DNA from: Erinaceus europaeus
Taxonomy: Eukaryota > Chordata > Mammalia > Eulipotyphla > Erinaceidae
DNA length: 64,000 nt
NCBI RefSeq assembly: GCF_950295315.1
Contig: NC_080164.1
Coordinates: 109,698,447 to 109,762,446, forward strand
Direction of reading: 5' to 3'
Under the pieces are notes generated by a model. That model made no database searches. It was not told the origin of the DNA and was given only the letters and a program-made list of their open reading frames with translations. Numbering within the stretch: position 1 is the stretch's first letter; every line of letters begins with the position of its first letter. Below, piece after piece: positions 44,899 through 55,733 of this stretch. The translations under genes were made by a program, and so were the position numbers.

Positions 44899-44970
44899 TT
44901 CTCTCCCTCCCTCCTTCTTCCTTCTTGATTTCTGGCTATCTCTATCAAATAAATAAATTAGTAAAATTTA
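44743..44970 (+). mobile_element. Short-type SINE
   Basis: Sense: GGGGCCAGGTAGTATTGTACC, CCCACCTGCAGGGAG, GTGAGTGGTGAAGCAGGGC, (CT)n, CTATCAAATAAATAAATTAG. It directly follows the long SINE at 44411. Confidence 0.85.
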
Positions 44971-44974
44971 AAAT

Positions 44975-45760
44975 AAGATACAATTATATATGTAATGGTC
45001 TATCTGTGCAGGCACTGAACCTCACTGATGTCTGAAGGTGTAGGGAGAGATCAACTGAAGGGCAGAAAGTTTTTTATCTTTACTTTCCTATCTAACCATT
45101 GTTCCCCTACTCCAAGATAGTCCTGCTTTTCTTTCTTTCTTTTTTTCTTTTTATTAAGAGAAAGACTTCCAGGGATTTTAAAAAAATGTATATATACCTG
45201 CATGGCTTATTGAAATAACACGGTTTACAATTAAATTTCCAATTAAAATTTTAATTTAAAATAAAAAAAAGGCAAAAGCTATTTTGTTTAGTACTCCAGG
45301 GATGGCTACAGGCTGATGCCATCATGGGTTGTCCTGTGGTTTGACACTGTCCCCTACCACAGTGCCTGCTGATGAACTAGACACAACTACACTAGCCACA
45401 GTGAGAATCAAGTTACAAAGGGGACACTGTGAAAGCTTTTGCTTCTTAAGGCATTCTTGTTAATCCTACTAGTTTTCCTTATCAAAAACAGCAAACTAGA
45501 ACAATTTCTCTCACATTTGGGATAGAAAGATACAAAGCAAATGTTTAGAAATACAGTCTGGGGTTCTGAGTACAGAACTTAGATTAACAGACAGGGAGAA
45601 GGGTGTGAGCACAGCTTAGGGGTTCTGTCCTGCAGTCCAGGTTTGGGGGAAGATGGGACTTCAGAGGTCAAAGTCAAAGAGGAATATGCATTTGAAAAAG
45701 TGTGGTCCCATATTCCAACACTACCCCATGATGTAAACTAGTATCTATCTCCTTGAGTTA
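44975..45760 (+). other. Unique sequence
   Basis: No gene or repeat recognised apart from T-rich runs near 45130. Confidence 0.5.
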
Positions 45761-45763
45761 AAA

Positions 45764-45932
45764 AGAAGGAGGAGAAGGAGGAGGAGGAGGAGGAGGAGGA
45801 GGAGGAGGAGGAGGAGGAGGAGGAGGAGGAGGAGGAGGAGGAGGAGGAGATGGAGACGAAGAAGAAGAAGAAGAAGAAGAAGAAGAAGAAGAAGAAGAAG
45901 AAGAAGAAGAAGAAGAAGAAGAAGAAGAAGAG
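45764..45932 (+). repeat. (GGA)n-(GAA)n compound triplet repeat
   Basis: About 25 GGA/GAG units (45775-45850), a short ATGGAGAC break, then about 25 GAA units (45858-45931). Homopurine mirror-like DNA of this length can in principle form triplex structures (established for GAA repeats). Confidence 0.95.
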
Positions 45933-46137
45933 AAATACTTCCTATTACAATATCTAATTTTCTGTGGGAACAATCTATAAAATGCCTCCAAGAGAGAATT
46001 TCTAAAACACTCTCATAGCATTCATTGACTAGAATCTTAGAAAACCTCTGGAGACATGATAAGCCAACTACAAAGTGAGTTTGGGCCCAAGCCTAAGAGA
46101 AGGATGAAAAACTTCACATCTAAACCCGAGTACTCTC

Positions 46138-46297
46138 TTTCTATTTCTTTCTCTCTTTCTTTCTTTTCTTTCTCTCTCTCTTTCTTTCTTTCTTTCTCCT
46201 TCCTTCCTCTCTTTCTTTCTCGTTCTCTTTCCCTTCCTTCCTTCCTTCCTTCCTTCCTTCCTTCCTTCCTTCCTTCCTTCCTTCCTTCCTTCCTTTC
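46138..46297 (+). repeat. (TTTC)n/(TTCC)n tail of antisense SINE
   Basis: Pyrimidine tetranucleotide run directly abutting the poly(A) side of the antisense SINE at 46298, so it most likely evolved from its tail. Confidence 0.9.
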
Positions 46298-46604
46298 ACC
46301 TCCAGGGTTATCTCTGGGGCTCAGTGTCTGCACTACAAATTCACTGCTCCTGGAGGCCATTTTCCCCGTTTTTGTTATCCTTGTTGTTGTTGTCATTGCT
46401 GTTGTTGGATAAGACAGAGAGAAATGGAGAGAGGAGGGGAAGACAGAGAGGGTAGACAAAGATAGATACACGCAGACCTGCTTCACTGACTGTGAGGTGG
46501 CCCCCCTGCAGGTGAGGAGCCAGGGGCTCCAACTGGGGTCCTTACATTGGTCCTTGCAATTCCCACCAAGTGCACTTAACCTGCTGGCTACCGCCCAGCT
46601 CCCA
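46298..46604 (-). mobile_element. Long-type SINE with imperfect TSD
   Basis: Antisense: ACCTCCAGGGTTATCTCTGG, CCTGGAGGCCATTTTCCCC, CCCCTGCAGGTGAGGAGCC, head GGCTACCGCCCAGCTCCC. AGTACTCTCTTTCT near 46129 and AGTACACTGTTTCT at 46605 are candidate target repeats that enclose SINE plus microsatellite. Confidence 0.85.
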
Positions 46605-46848
46605 GTACACTGTTTCTGAGGACAGCTGAAGTTGGGGTGACTTATTGGCTTCTCTGGAGATGAGTGACATACTGGTAAGAAGTGACCATGTCCTGGGGGT
46701 CTTGGGGGAAGAGAGTAGAGGGCGAGAAAAGGGGAAATTTTAAAAAAGAATAAAAGGTACAGAGGTGTTTGGCATATCCCAGAAAGAGAGTTCAGAACAG
46801 TGTGGCTGAAATGTCTTGAAAAGGGCAGTGATGAGAAGAGAGTCAATG

Positions 46849-47045
46849 GGCCAGGTGGTGGCATACGTAGTTAAGCATACAAATTACAGTGCTCAAGGAC
46901 CTGGGTTCAAATCCCTGGTCTCCACCTGCAGGGTGGAAAGTTTCACAAGTGGTGAAGTAGTGCTGCAGGTGTCTCTCATTCTCTCTCCCTATCTCCCCTG
47001 CCTCTCTCAATTTCTCTCTGTCTCCATCCAATACTAAATAAATAA
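46849..47045 (+). mobile_element. Short-type SINE with TSD
   Basis: Sense: GGGCCAGGTGGTGGCATACG, CTGGGTTCAAATCCC, CCACCTGCAGGGTGG, CCAATACTAAATAAATAAAATG. Flanked by GAGAGTCAA at about 46840 and 47065. Confidence 0.85.
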
Positions 47046-47149
47046 AATGTAAGAGAGAGAGAGAGAGAGTCAACAGTTATCAGAGTGAGACCATACAAGG
47101 TCTATTAAGTTGGGAAATCTCAGTTACTGGGTAAGTTATTATTTCTTTT

Positions 47150-47778
47150 TTTTCTTTCATTTTTTATTTGTGATTAACAGTAGGTACAAGAGCATAAGAT
47201 TGTAGTGTATATGTCCACATCACACCCACCACCACCAAAATTCTGTATCCCATCTACCCACCTCTCATAGTTTCATAGTTCTCACAAGTGTTTGAAACAG
47301 TTTGATAGATTTCGTTTGTTTGTTTTGCAAGTTCATGTGTATCAGATCTCTAGATTCCACATATGAGTTTTCACCATCTGGTAGCTTTTTTTCATCTTTT
47401 TACTCATTTCACTAAGCATAATCACCTCCAGTTCCATCCAATTTGTCCCAAAAGACACAATATCATCTATTTTGACTGCAGAGTACTATTCCATGAACTA
47501 TATAGTCCTAATTTCTTTAGCCAGTCATCTGTTGATGGGCATTTAGGCTGCTTCTACTCCCTGGATGTTGTGAATAATGCAGACCACAGGGGTGCACATG
47601 TCCCTTCTAATTAGTGTTTTTGAGTGTCTTTGGATAAAGGCTTAAGAGCAGTATCACTGGCTCCTACGATAATTCCATTTTGATCTGTTTGAGGACTGTC
47701 CATATAGTCTTCCCAAGGGGCTGCATCAGTTTGCATTCCCACCAGCAGTGGAGCAGACTTCCTTGTTTCTCCACAACC
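47150..47778 (-). mobile_element. Old L1 3' end, antisense
   Basis: Reads in reverse: poly(A) side TTTCATTTTTTATTTGTGATT, CCAATTTGTCCCAAAAGAC, CATCTGTTGATGGGCATTTAGG, TTTGCATTCCCACCAGCAG, the usual order of L1 ORF2 C-terminal blocks. Its end is split by the SINE at 47793. Confidence 0.8.
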
Positions 47779-47792
47779 AGGTAATCATTCTT

Positions 47793-47962
47793 TAAAAAAA
47801 AAAATTTTTTTTTATTTATTAGTGAGAATAATAGGAGGAGAGAGAGAGAGAGAGAGAAAAAGAACCAGAAATCATACCAGTACATGTGCTGCCGGGGGTT
47901 GAACTCGGGACCTCATGCTTGAGAGTTCAGTGCTTTATCTATTGTGCCACCTCTTGGATCAC
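47793..47962 (-). mobile_element. SINE, GCAGCACATGTACC type, with perfect 16-bp TSD
   Basis: Antisense: TTTATTTATTAGTGAG, (GA)n, CATACCAGTACATGTGCTGC, GGGGTTGAACTCGGGACC, TTTATCTATTGTGCCACC. Flanks CCAGGTAATCATTCTT at 47777-47792 and 47963-47978. Confidence 0.93.
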
Positions 47963-48339
47963 CCAGGTAATCATTCTTACACATACATTCTTATGCATGA
48001 AAATGAGTGCTTAACTCTCTCATGCTTTAGATGCTAAAGACACAAAGATGAATTAGATCACCTCCCTTTCAAAGAACAAAGGCTTGTGTGAGTCACTCAA
48101 ACTGTTACTCCAGTCACTTTTGACAGAGAACTTCATGGTATTTAGAATCTGCTTAAACTATAAGCTATTGATTTTCTTTTTTTAGTCAGAACAGTGTCAG
48201 TATTCCTCAGGCTTCTAAAAGGTGCTGTCTTAACTTCCAGTCTGTTCCATCATGAGTAAACTCGATGATCACATTTGTCTTGAATTAATCACTCGTGACA
48301 CTGCTAGAAATCAGAAACAAAATGGAGATGCCCCCAACT

Positions 48340-48795
48340 CTTCATCTGCACTATTCCAGCCTTGAGGTTCATGATGAGTCAACAATTTGTTTGCTTTATA
48401 TGTTAACTCTCTTTTCAGCCACCAGGTTCCAGATGCTAGCATGATGCCAACCAGACTTCCCTAGACAGACAACCCCACCAATGTGTCTTGGAGCGCCTAT
48501 TCCCCAGAACCCTGCCCCACTAGGGAAAGAGAGAAGCAGCCTGGGAGGATGGATCGACCTGTCAATGCCCATGTTCAGCGTGGAAGCAATTACAGAAGCC
48601 AGACCTTCCACCTTCTGCATCCCACAAGGACCTTGGGTTAAGGGTCCCTTTAACCCTCCCAGAAGGTTAAAGAATAGGAAAGCTATCAGGGGATGGGATG
48701 GGGTACAGCGTTCTGGTGGTGGGAATTGTGTGGAGTTGTACCCCTCTTATCCTATCATTTAGTCAATGTTTCCTTTTTATAAATACATTTAAAAA
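48340..48795 (+). mobile_element. L1 long 3' UTR fragment
   Basis: Sense: TCAACAATTTGTTTGCTTTATATG, CAGCCACCAGGTTCCAGATG, CCCACTAGGGAAAGAG, TTCTGGTGGTGGGAATTGTG, TTTTTATAAATACATTT. A scrap of long-SINE tail (CGAGGGCAACAAAAGGG) follows at 48798. Confidence 0.82.
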
Positions 48796-48879
48796 AACGA
48801 GGGCAACAAAAGGGAAAATACATGAATATAACAAAAATTTTTAAAAGATTAAAAAAATAAAGGCCTAAGATGCAAAAAA

Positions 48880-49243
48880 AAAAAAGCTATTAAGCTTAAG
48901 AAGTTCAAAGATCTATTACTAGCATTGTGGAGAGGAAAAATAGCAGTTAAACATATTTCCAGTTTTAAGAAGCTCACAAATATGAGCGGGAGGTAGAATA
49001 AATTATGAAAGTAAAATACAAGGTAAAACAAGACATAAATGCTGCAAAAGAAAAGAACAACTGTTGTTGTTTAGAGGAAATCCATCCTGATTGTGGCAAT
49101 CTAAAGGAAGTGGAGACTTCAATTGGAACATCAAAACTATACGATTTTACAGGAATGGACTTTACAAATGGGATGTAGTCAAAAGCAAATACTTAAAAAG
49201 CAAACGATTTGGAGCTTTAGGACTCTGCTTCTCTTCCCTGCAG
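48880..49243 (+). other. Intron remnant ahead of elastase exon
   Basis: No repeat recognised. The end, CTCTGCTTCTCTTCCCTGCAG (49223-49243), is a polypyrimidine tract plus AG acceptor, so at least the distal part is ancestral intron. Confidence 0.55.
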
Positions 49244-49550
49244 GGTGACTCTGGAGGCCCTCTCCATTGCATGGTGAATGGCCAGTATACATCCATGGAG
49301 TGACCAGTTTTGTATCCAGCCAGGGCTGTAATGTCTCCAAGAAGCCCACAGTCTTCACATGGGTCTCTGCTTATATCTCTTAGATTAATAATGCCACTGC
49401 CTATAACTGAACATCTTTGTGAGGACAACTGTCTTCCCAAAATGACTTGAGATCTACAGTTCTGACTTGAAGTCATCAAGGAAGAAACACTCTAAGAGAC
49501 CATTGAGCCAAACACAGAAAAGCAAATAAAATTGAATGACATTATAAAGA
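49244..49550 (+). pseudogene. CELA1: Relic last exon and 3' UTR of pancreatic elastase
   Basis: The first frame reads [15 protein letters not shown], the catalytic-serine block of chymotrypsin-fold proteases. The segment continues in a second frame as [18 protein letters not shown] and VSAYIS, matching the elastase-1 C-terminus as I recall it. One base is missing near 49291 (TATACATCCATGG), and TAG at 49381 stands where a conserved tryptophan codon is expected. The native stop aligns with TGA at 49408 and AATAAA lies at 49525-49530. The splice acceptor directly before the exon argues against a processed retrocopy and for a decayed gene duplicate or locus. I saw no other exons in the window. 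Confidence 0.85.
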
Positions 49551-49552
49551 AA

Positions 49553-49617
<65 letters not shown>
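49551..49617 (+). repeat. (GAAA)n microsatellite
   Basis: Uninterrupted GAAA run at the left edge of the inverted L1. A similar run at 50636-50684 borders the other end, so the target may itself have been this repeat. Confidence 0.95.
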
Positions 49618-50640
49618 CTATTACAAATTGTGCTGCCAAGAACATATGTGTACACAGATCTTTTTGGATGGATGTGTTGGGTTCCTTAGGATATATCCCC
49701 AGGAGGGGAATTGCAGGGTCATAGGGTAGGTCCATTTCTAGCCTTCTGAGAGTTCTCCAGACTGTTCTCCACAGAGGTTGGACCAATTGACATTCCCACC
49801 AGCAGTGCAGGAGGGTTCCTTTGACCCCACACCCTCTCCAGCATTTGCTGCTGTTACCTTTTCTGATGTATGACATTCTCACAGGAGTGAAGTGATATCT
49901 CATTGTTGTCTTGATTTGCATTTCTCTGACAATCAGAGACTTGGAGCATTTTTTCATGTGTTTCTCGGCCTTTTGGATCTCTTCTGTGGTGAATATTCTG
50001 TCCATGTCCTCCCCCCATTTTTGGATGGGGTTATTTGTTGTCTTGTTGTTGAGTCTGGCAAGCTCTTTATATATGTTGGTTATTAAACTCTTATCTGATG
50101 TATGGCATGTAAAGATCTTCTCCCATTCTGTGAGGGGTCTCTTGGTTTGGGTAGTGGTTTCTTTTGCTGTGAAGAAGCTTTTTAATTTGATGTAGTCCCA
50201 TAGGTTTATACTTGCCTTAGTCTTCCTTGTAATTGGATTCGTTTCATTGAAAATGTCTTTAAAATGTATGCGGAAAAGACTTCACCGTTTTCAGCCGATC
50301 TTGGATGGACCTTGAAAAAATCATGTTGAGTGAAATAAGTCAGAAACAGAAGGATGAATATGGGATGATCTCACTCTCAGGCCGAAGTTGAAAAACAAGA
50401 TTAGAAAAGAAAACACAAGTCGAACCTGAAATGGAATTGGAGTATTACACCAAAGTAAAAGACTCTGGGGTGGGTGGGTGGGTGGGGAGAATACAGGTCC
50501 ATGAAAGATGATGAATGACATAGTGGGGGTTGTGTTGTTAAATGGGAATCTGGGGAATGTTATGCATGTACAAACTATTGTATTTACTGTTGAATGTAAA
50601 ACATTAATTCCCCAATAAAGAAATAAATTATTTAAAGAAA
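49618..50640. mobile_element. Second 5'-inverted L1
   Basis: 49618 to about 50277 is ORF2 C-terminal sequence in antisense (minus strand reads [37 protein letters not shown]). From about 50278 the orientation flips to sense: CGTTTTCAGCCGATCTTGGATGG, GGATGATCTCACTCTCAGG, short 3' UTR, CCCCAATAAAGAAATAAA. The structure fits twin priming. The TSD cannot be defined because both flanks are GAAA repeat. Confidence 0.85.
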
Positions 50641-50866
50641 GAAAGAAAGAAAAAAAGAAAGAAAGAAAGAAAGAAAGAAAGAAATCAGAAATTAGGACTG
50701 CTCTGCTAATGACAGTGTTACCACTGCAATTACTCTAACTAGGAAATAATCTAATGTCTTTAATCTGTCAAATGGAAAACTGACTGCAATAGAGGCAGAG
50801 AGACAGACACACACACAGAGAAAATCTATATATATTGCTCTTTTACTTATATAAAATTCAATTATA

Positions 50867-50986
50867 AGGACCAGGTGGTGGCACAACCAATAGAGTATAG
50901 GCATTACCATCTTTGATGACTGGGTTTGAGCTTCTGGTCCCCAACTTCAGTGTGGGTGGAAGTGGGGGTTTCAGTAAGGCAGTACT

Positions 50987-51023
<37 letters not shown>

Positions 51024-51150
51024 TCTCTCTTTCTCTGAGAATGACTCCATTTCACCCTCTATCAAAAAGAAAATGAAGAAATAAAGGAATACAGGGAGCA
51101 GTGTAGTCATCATGCAGGCACAGGTTCCCATAAAAAAAAAACTGGTAGTA
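50867..51150 (+). mobile_element. Long-type SINE, diverged
   Basis: Sense: GGACCAGGTGGTGGCACAACC, GGTTTGAGCTTCTGG, CAGTACTGCAGGTCTC, (CT)n, CAGGGAGCAGTGTAGTCATC, GCAGGCACAGGTTCCC. Confidence 0.75.
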
Positions 51151-52170
51151 AATGAATAGTAATAATAATAATTATTATTGACTGTATATCTAAAAATAAC
51201 AAACAATTATAGTTATATTTTCCTCATGGGTACCGAAAATGGCATATGCCTGTCATTGTAATATTTAATTTAGATGTCATCCAGAAGGAACCAGAAAAAA
51301 AAAAAAGAAAAGAAAAAGTAATATGATTTGGAATTCATGATTCCTAATTTCACATGTGAGAAAATAGATTCTGACATATATTTGAAGGAATGTAAAAAGA
51401 GGAGCATTAGCCTTGATAAATGTTAAGAAGCACCTGACAATCTATTTTTGACATATTCTTTAGAAGTGAGTTCATGGAATTAATAGGGCATCTCACCAGG
51501 CATCATTGTGAAATGTTATTTGAAAATACACACACATTACAGAAAATGTAGCTGTCCACTGCTCTTTCATCTACGTGTCAAACCCTATTTGTCAAAAGAT
51601 AAAACACAAACTACTGTAGAGATGGCACACCTTAAAAGCTACTAACAATTTATAGAAACAAACTGATGGCCTTGGCTATTTTAAGGAAGACAGAACAGCC
51701 TGGGTGCTTCTATTTTTATCTTCCATTCATCTATTTTACTAGCATTTTAAATTGGCAGGGGAATGACATCTTTGGAGACTATGTTTTCTAGTAAATATAT
51801 GGGTAGTTTTAGAAAGAAGCAAAACAAGCCAATTGTCTCAAAGTTTCAGTTGGCAAGGAGCCCATTCCAATGTAGATGAATACCCTTTGGATTCATTGTG
51901 GCATTATAATGTAAAGGCTGGTGGCAATAGTTTGCTTTTTCAATTGTGTGTCTTATAAATAATTTTAAATCTTATCCCTGAACTCAATAGTAATACTACT
52001 GTGGAATAGCAATATTGAAATAAGCTATGGAGGTATAAATGCTAAGTTGTCTTAATATGTTACAAATTTATGTGCCAAAAGAACTATATCCCATTAGGAT
52101 AGAGATAGCTCATGTTTTTATATGAAAAATAGTTTTAACATACACCTATCATCCATATTAATACCAGTAT
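51151..52170 (+). other. About 1 kb unique sequence
   Basis: Repeat-free AT-rich DNA without frames of interest. Confidence 0.5.
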
Positions 52171-52175
52171 TTCTG

Positions 52176-52405
52176 GAGGCCAGACAATGGCACACATGGT
52201 TAACCACACACATTAGAGTGTGCAAGGATCCAGGTTCATACCCCTGGTCCCCATGTGCAGGGGGAAAACTTCAAGAGTGGTGAAGTTGGGTAGCAGGTGC
52301 CTCTCTGTCTTTTTATCTTTCTATCTCCTCCTCCCCTCTCAATTTCTCTCTGTCTCTATCCATTAATATATATTAATATATTAATATTTAATATATACAT
52401 TTAAA
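52176..52405 (+). mobile_element. Short-type SINE
   Basis: Sense: GGAGGCCAGACAATGGCACAC, CCAGGTTCATACCCC, CATGTGCAGGGGG, CTCAATTTCTCTCTGTCTC, ending in TTAATATATTAATA. Confidence 0.78.
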
Positions 52406-52414
52406 AGATCAGTC

Positions 52415-53112
52415 TTTCTGATAGTAACAACAAATGCTGGAGAGATTGCGAGTTACAAGTGTAGAAGAACCTTCCTGCACTGCTGGAGGGAATGTATATT
52501 GGTCCAACCCTTATGGAAAGCAGTCTGGAGAACTCTCAGAAGGTTAGAAGTGGACCTACCCTATAACCCTGCAATTCCTCTCCTGGGTCTATGTTCTAAG
52601 GAACCAAACACATTCATCCAAAAAGATCTGCATACACCTGTGTTCATAGCAGCACAACTTGTAATAGCCCAAACCTGGAAGCAACCCAGGTGTCCAACAA
52701 CAGGTGAGTGGCTGAGTAAGTTGTGATCTATATACACAATGGAATACTACTCAGCTATTAAAAGTGGTGAATTTGCCTTCTCCACCTCATCTTGGATGGA
52801 GCCTGAAGGGATCCTGTGAGGTGAGATAAATCAGAAAGAGAAAGATGAATATGGGATGATCTCACTCATGGATAGAAATTGAGAAATTCAAAGTACAATT
52901 TGGTCTGGATTTGGTGTATTGCACTGAAGCAAAAGCCCAAAGGTGTGTGGGGAGGGGTTGGGGGGGCAGTGGGTTTCAGGTCCTGGTACATGATGGTGAA
53001 GGAGGACCTAGGGTGGGGATTAGAGTGTTTTGCAGAAAACTGAGAAATGTTACACATGTACCAACAACTATGTATTTATTGAAAATCATTAACCACCACC
53101 CCTTCAAAAAAA
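52415..53112 (+). mobile_element. 5'-truncated L1 3' end
   Basis: Sense: AACAAATGCTGGAGAGATTG, ACCTGGAAGCAACCCAGG, AATGGAATACTACTCAGC, GGATGATCTCACTCATGG, then the short 3' UTR ending near CCACCCCTTC. A frame at 52499-52726 ([20 protein letters not shown]) keeps the ORF2 C-terminal signature. Confidence 0.82.
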
Positions 53113-53371
53113 AAGTTGTCTTTCTAAACTCTGACCTCCTCAACCAACTCTGGTGCACATGGAACTTTGAAGACCAATTCCTCACCTACGGAGTCATTCC
53201 AATTATCAACACTCATGCATAGACAGGTAAGTAGATAGATGATTGATAGATATATGTACACTGTATGCACTCTAATCCACAGAGAGTTATAGTAGTGTCT
53301 TTTGATATATCAGCCAAGCACATTGTTATGACTGGCATCTGATGTACTTCACTTCAGCTTTCTCCAGTGAC

Positions 53372-53813
53372 TGTCGGGTTGCATTGCCGGGGAGAGAGAA
53401 CAGACTCGCGGCAAAGCTGGAATGCAAATCTTTATTCAGCAGATGTCCCAGAATTGGGTGTGAACACAGCGGTTCAGGCCACATGAAGCTAGCAAAATGG
53501 CCACCTCCCACTATGCCTATCAGCCCTTTTCCAGGTGGGGAAAGAGAGCAAAAGAGGAAATAGGAGATGCTTTTATGGGAGGATTCCAGAAGTGGCAAGT
53601 AGAGACAGGATTGGCTAGGAAAGGGGGTGGAGAGAGGCAAAAGGCATGTTGGGAAGGTGGAAGCATCCTTAGCAACTGTTGCAATGGTTTTAACTGAATT
53701 AGCAATACCCTGAGGGGATAACGTGGTGGATATTTGTAAATAACATTTGCATAGAAATATAGTGGTTTGTGGGCCCAGCCAATGTTCGACCACATCTGCA
53801 CAATTTCCCAACA
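53372..53813 (-). mobile_element. Solo retroviral LTR with 6-bp TSD
   Basis: 442 bp, starting TGTCGGGTTGC and ending TTTCCCAACA on the plus strand, flanked by AGTGAC at 53366-53371 and 53814-53819. The poly(A) signal AATAAA reads on the minus strand (53431-53436) and a TATA-like CATAAAAG lies upstream (about 53569-53576), which sets the orientation. A 6-bp duplication is usual for ERVK-like (class II) elements, so that class is inferred. No gag, pol or env sequence is attached. Confidence 0.85.
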
Positions 53814-54004
53814 AGTGACTTGTGAATACAGCAATTAATTAATGCAGGTAAGGATACTCAAAATCATTTTTCTTCACTGACTTTATGCTGATAAACTGTC
53901 CTTTCAACACATAAAACAGTTATTTCCTTGAAGGATTGTAAGATACCAAGAGATGAAATATTTGTGCACAAAATTCAGTTTCTTCTTAACATAAAATTTA
54001 ACTA

Positions 54005-54172
54005 CCAGGGTGAGAAGATAGCATTATGGTTCTGCAAAAGACTCTCATGCCTGAGGCTCTGAGGCGCCAGGTTCAGTCCCTAGCACCACCATCAGCCAGA
54101 CCTGAGCAGTTCTCTGATCTTTCTCTCTGTATCTTTCATTAATATAAAATAAATAAAAATATATTTTAAAAA
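54005..54172 (+). mobile_element. SINE, CACCACCATAAGCC type
   Basis: Sense: GGGTGAGAAGATAGCATTATGG, ACTCTCATGCCTGAGGCTC, B box AGGTTCAGTCCC, CACCACCATCAGCCAGACC, AAATAAATAAAAATAT. Confidence 0.85.
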
Positions 54173-54536
54173 TTTACATATCCAGGATGCAGTTCTACTT
54201 AATTAAATAAACACTATATCCTTATTGGAGTTTAATCAAAAGTAAAAAGTCTTGTTAGACTCAAAGTGTAGGTAGGATTTTGAAACAGGAGTATCTTTGA
54301 CCTGTCATTTACTGAGAATCAAAATTTTAAAAACCATATGACTAATGTCTTAAATACATAGTTATACATTCAGATGCTCTTTCAATTTAAACATCATATT
54401 TCTAGACTGTTAGATCTTTGCCAAATACTATTCTCAGCTTAAATAAATGTATCAACAAGATATATAAGGTCCTTGCCTTTATGCAGATTACAAATTAATG
54501 GAAGGGGGGAAAGAAATGCCTAAAATGTAAGATTGA

Positions 54537-54690
54537 CGAGTGCTGAAGAAGTGCTACAGACATCACTTTTTCTCTTTCTTGATCTCCCCTTTTCTATCAG
54601 TTTCAGTCTTTGTCAAAAAATGTGGGAGGATGGGATGGCTACAGGGAGTTGTGGACTGTCCCAGTGATAACCCTGGTGGTGGGAGAAGAA
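54537..54690 (+). mobile_element. SINE 3' portion, long type
   Basis: Sense: GTGCTGAAGAAGTGCTACAG, CCCTTTTCTATCAGTTTCAG, GTCCCAGTGATAACCCTGG. The head is missing. Confidence 0.6.
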
Positions 54691-54698
54691 AGGAAAAG

Positions 54699-54744
<46 letters not shown>

Positions 54745-54905
54745 GAAGGAAGGAAGAGAGAAAGAGAGAAAAGAAAAGAAAAGAAAAGAAAAGAAAAGAA
54801 AAGAAAAGAAAAGAAGGAAAGAAGGATCAATAGATCAATAAAGGAAGGAAGGATAGAAGGATGTATGGTTAAAGGAAGGAAGAGAGAGAGGGGGAGGGAG
54901 GGAGG

Positions 54906-54947
<42 letters not shown>
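54690..54947 (+). repeat. (GAAA)n, (AAAAG)n, GGAAGG and (GA)n compound purine repeat
   Basis: Four purine tracts in series, attached to the A-rich end of the SINE at 54537. Confidence 0.92.
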
Positions 54948-54949
<2 letters not shown>

Positions 54950-55535
54950 GCAGGGCTTATGAGATATCATGCCATATTCTTCCCAGTGAAGCCTAATGGC
55001 AAAGACAATGTTTAATGTGACCACCCACTCTTGGGTGATCGAGAAGCGTGATTGCATCTTAGCATAGCTCAGTGATATTAAGATCACTAAGGTAACTAGA
55101 AGCTGGAGAGAGATGATGGAGTGAAATCAGAGTCTTGGAAGAAGGCCAATCATGCAAAACTTGTCATCCACAGGAAAGAGTGTGCTTTACACAAAATCCA
55201 GTAAATGACGGGACATTTCTCCAAAATAAAAATAGATATGTGCATATCTCCCTTAGAATTTAATACCGTGGCAGCATGCCAGGTGCACTCTACCAGTATG
55301 TACCAATTAGAAAGTTAGGCAGCCAAGAGAGTACATGACCATTTCTTAAACATAATCAAAGTTAAGATAATTAAAAGCATAATGACTTTCTAAGATGTCA
55401 TAATATGATCATATGTATAAACTCATGTCGCCCTAGAAAATACCTCGATATGGAAATAAGGAGCAGCTGATACATTGTAAATTGTTAGTAATGAACACGT
55501 ATCTTATTCTTTTAATGTGAATTTACAATATTCAA
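54950..55535 (+). other. Unique sequence
   Basis: No gene or repeat recognised. Confidence 0.5.
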
Positions 55536-55539
55536 AAAC

Positions 55540-55733
55540 GTATATTTGTTGGATAGTGATAGAGAAATTTTGAGAAGGAAGGGGGAGATGTAGAAGGAAA
55601 GAGACAGAAACATCTGCAGCACTACATCATCATTTGCAAAGCTTTCCCCCCACAGGTGTGTGGGGCAGCTCAAACCTGGGTCCTTGTACATGGTAACATG
55701 TACACTCATCCAGGCGCACCACCACCTGACTCC
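55540..55733 (-). mobile_element. Short-type SINE
   Basis: Antisense: TTGGATAGTGATAGAG, AACATCTGCAGCACTAC, reverse B box GCTCAAACCTGGG, head CACCACCACCTGACTCC. Confidence 0.75.

Noticed and set aside
45758..45991. Poly-Ser/poly-Pro frame
   Set aside because: Direct translation of GGA/GAA repeats on the minus strand.
46037..46864. 275-codon open frame on the minus strand
   Set aside because: It runs through an antisense SINE and its TTTC/TTCC tail, giving long KEGR/REKE repeats. The composition explains the openness, and there is no protein domain.
49091..49303. 70-codon frame ending in the elastase motif as a small gene
   Set aside because: It crosses the intron acceptor, and only the part after 49244 is homologous to elastase.
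54540..54996. Lys/Glu/Arg-rich frames
   Set aside because: Purine repeat translated; not a gene.
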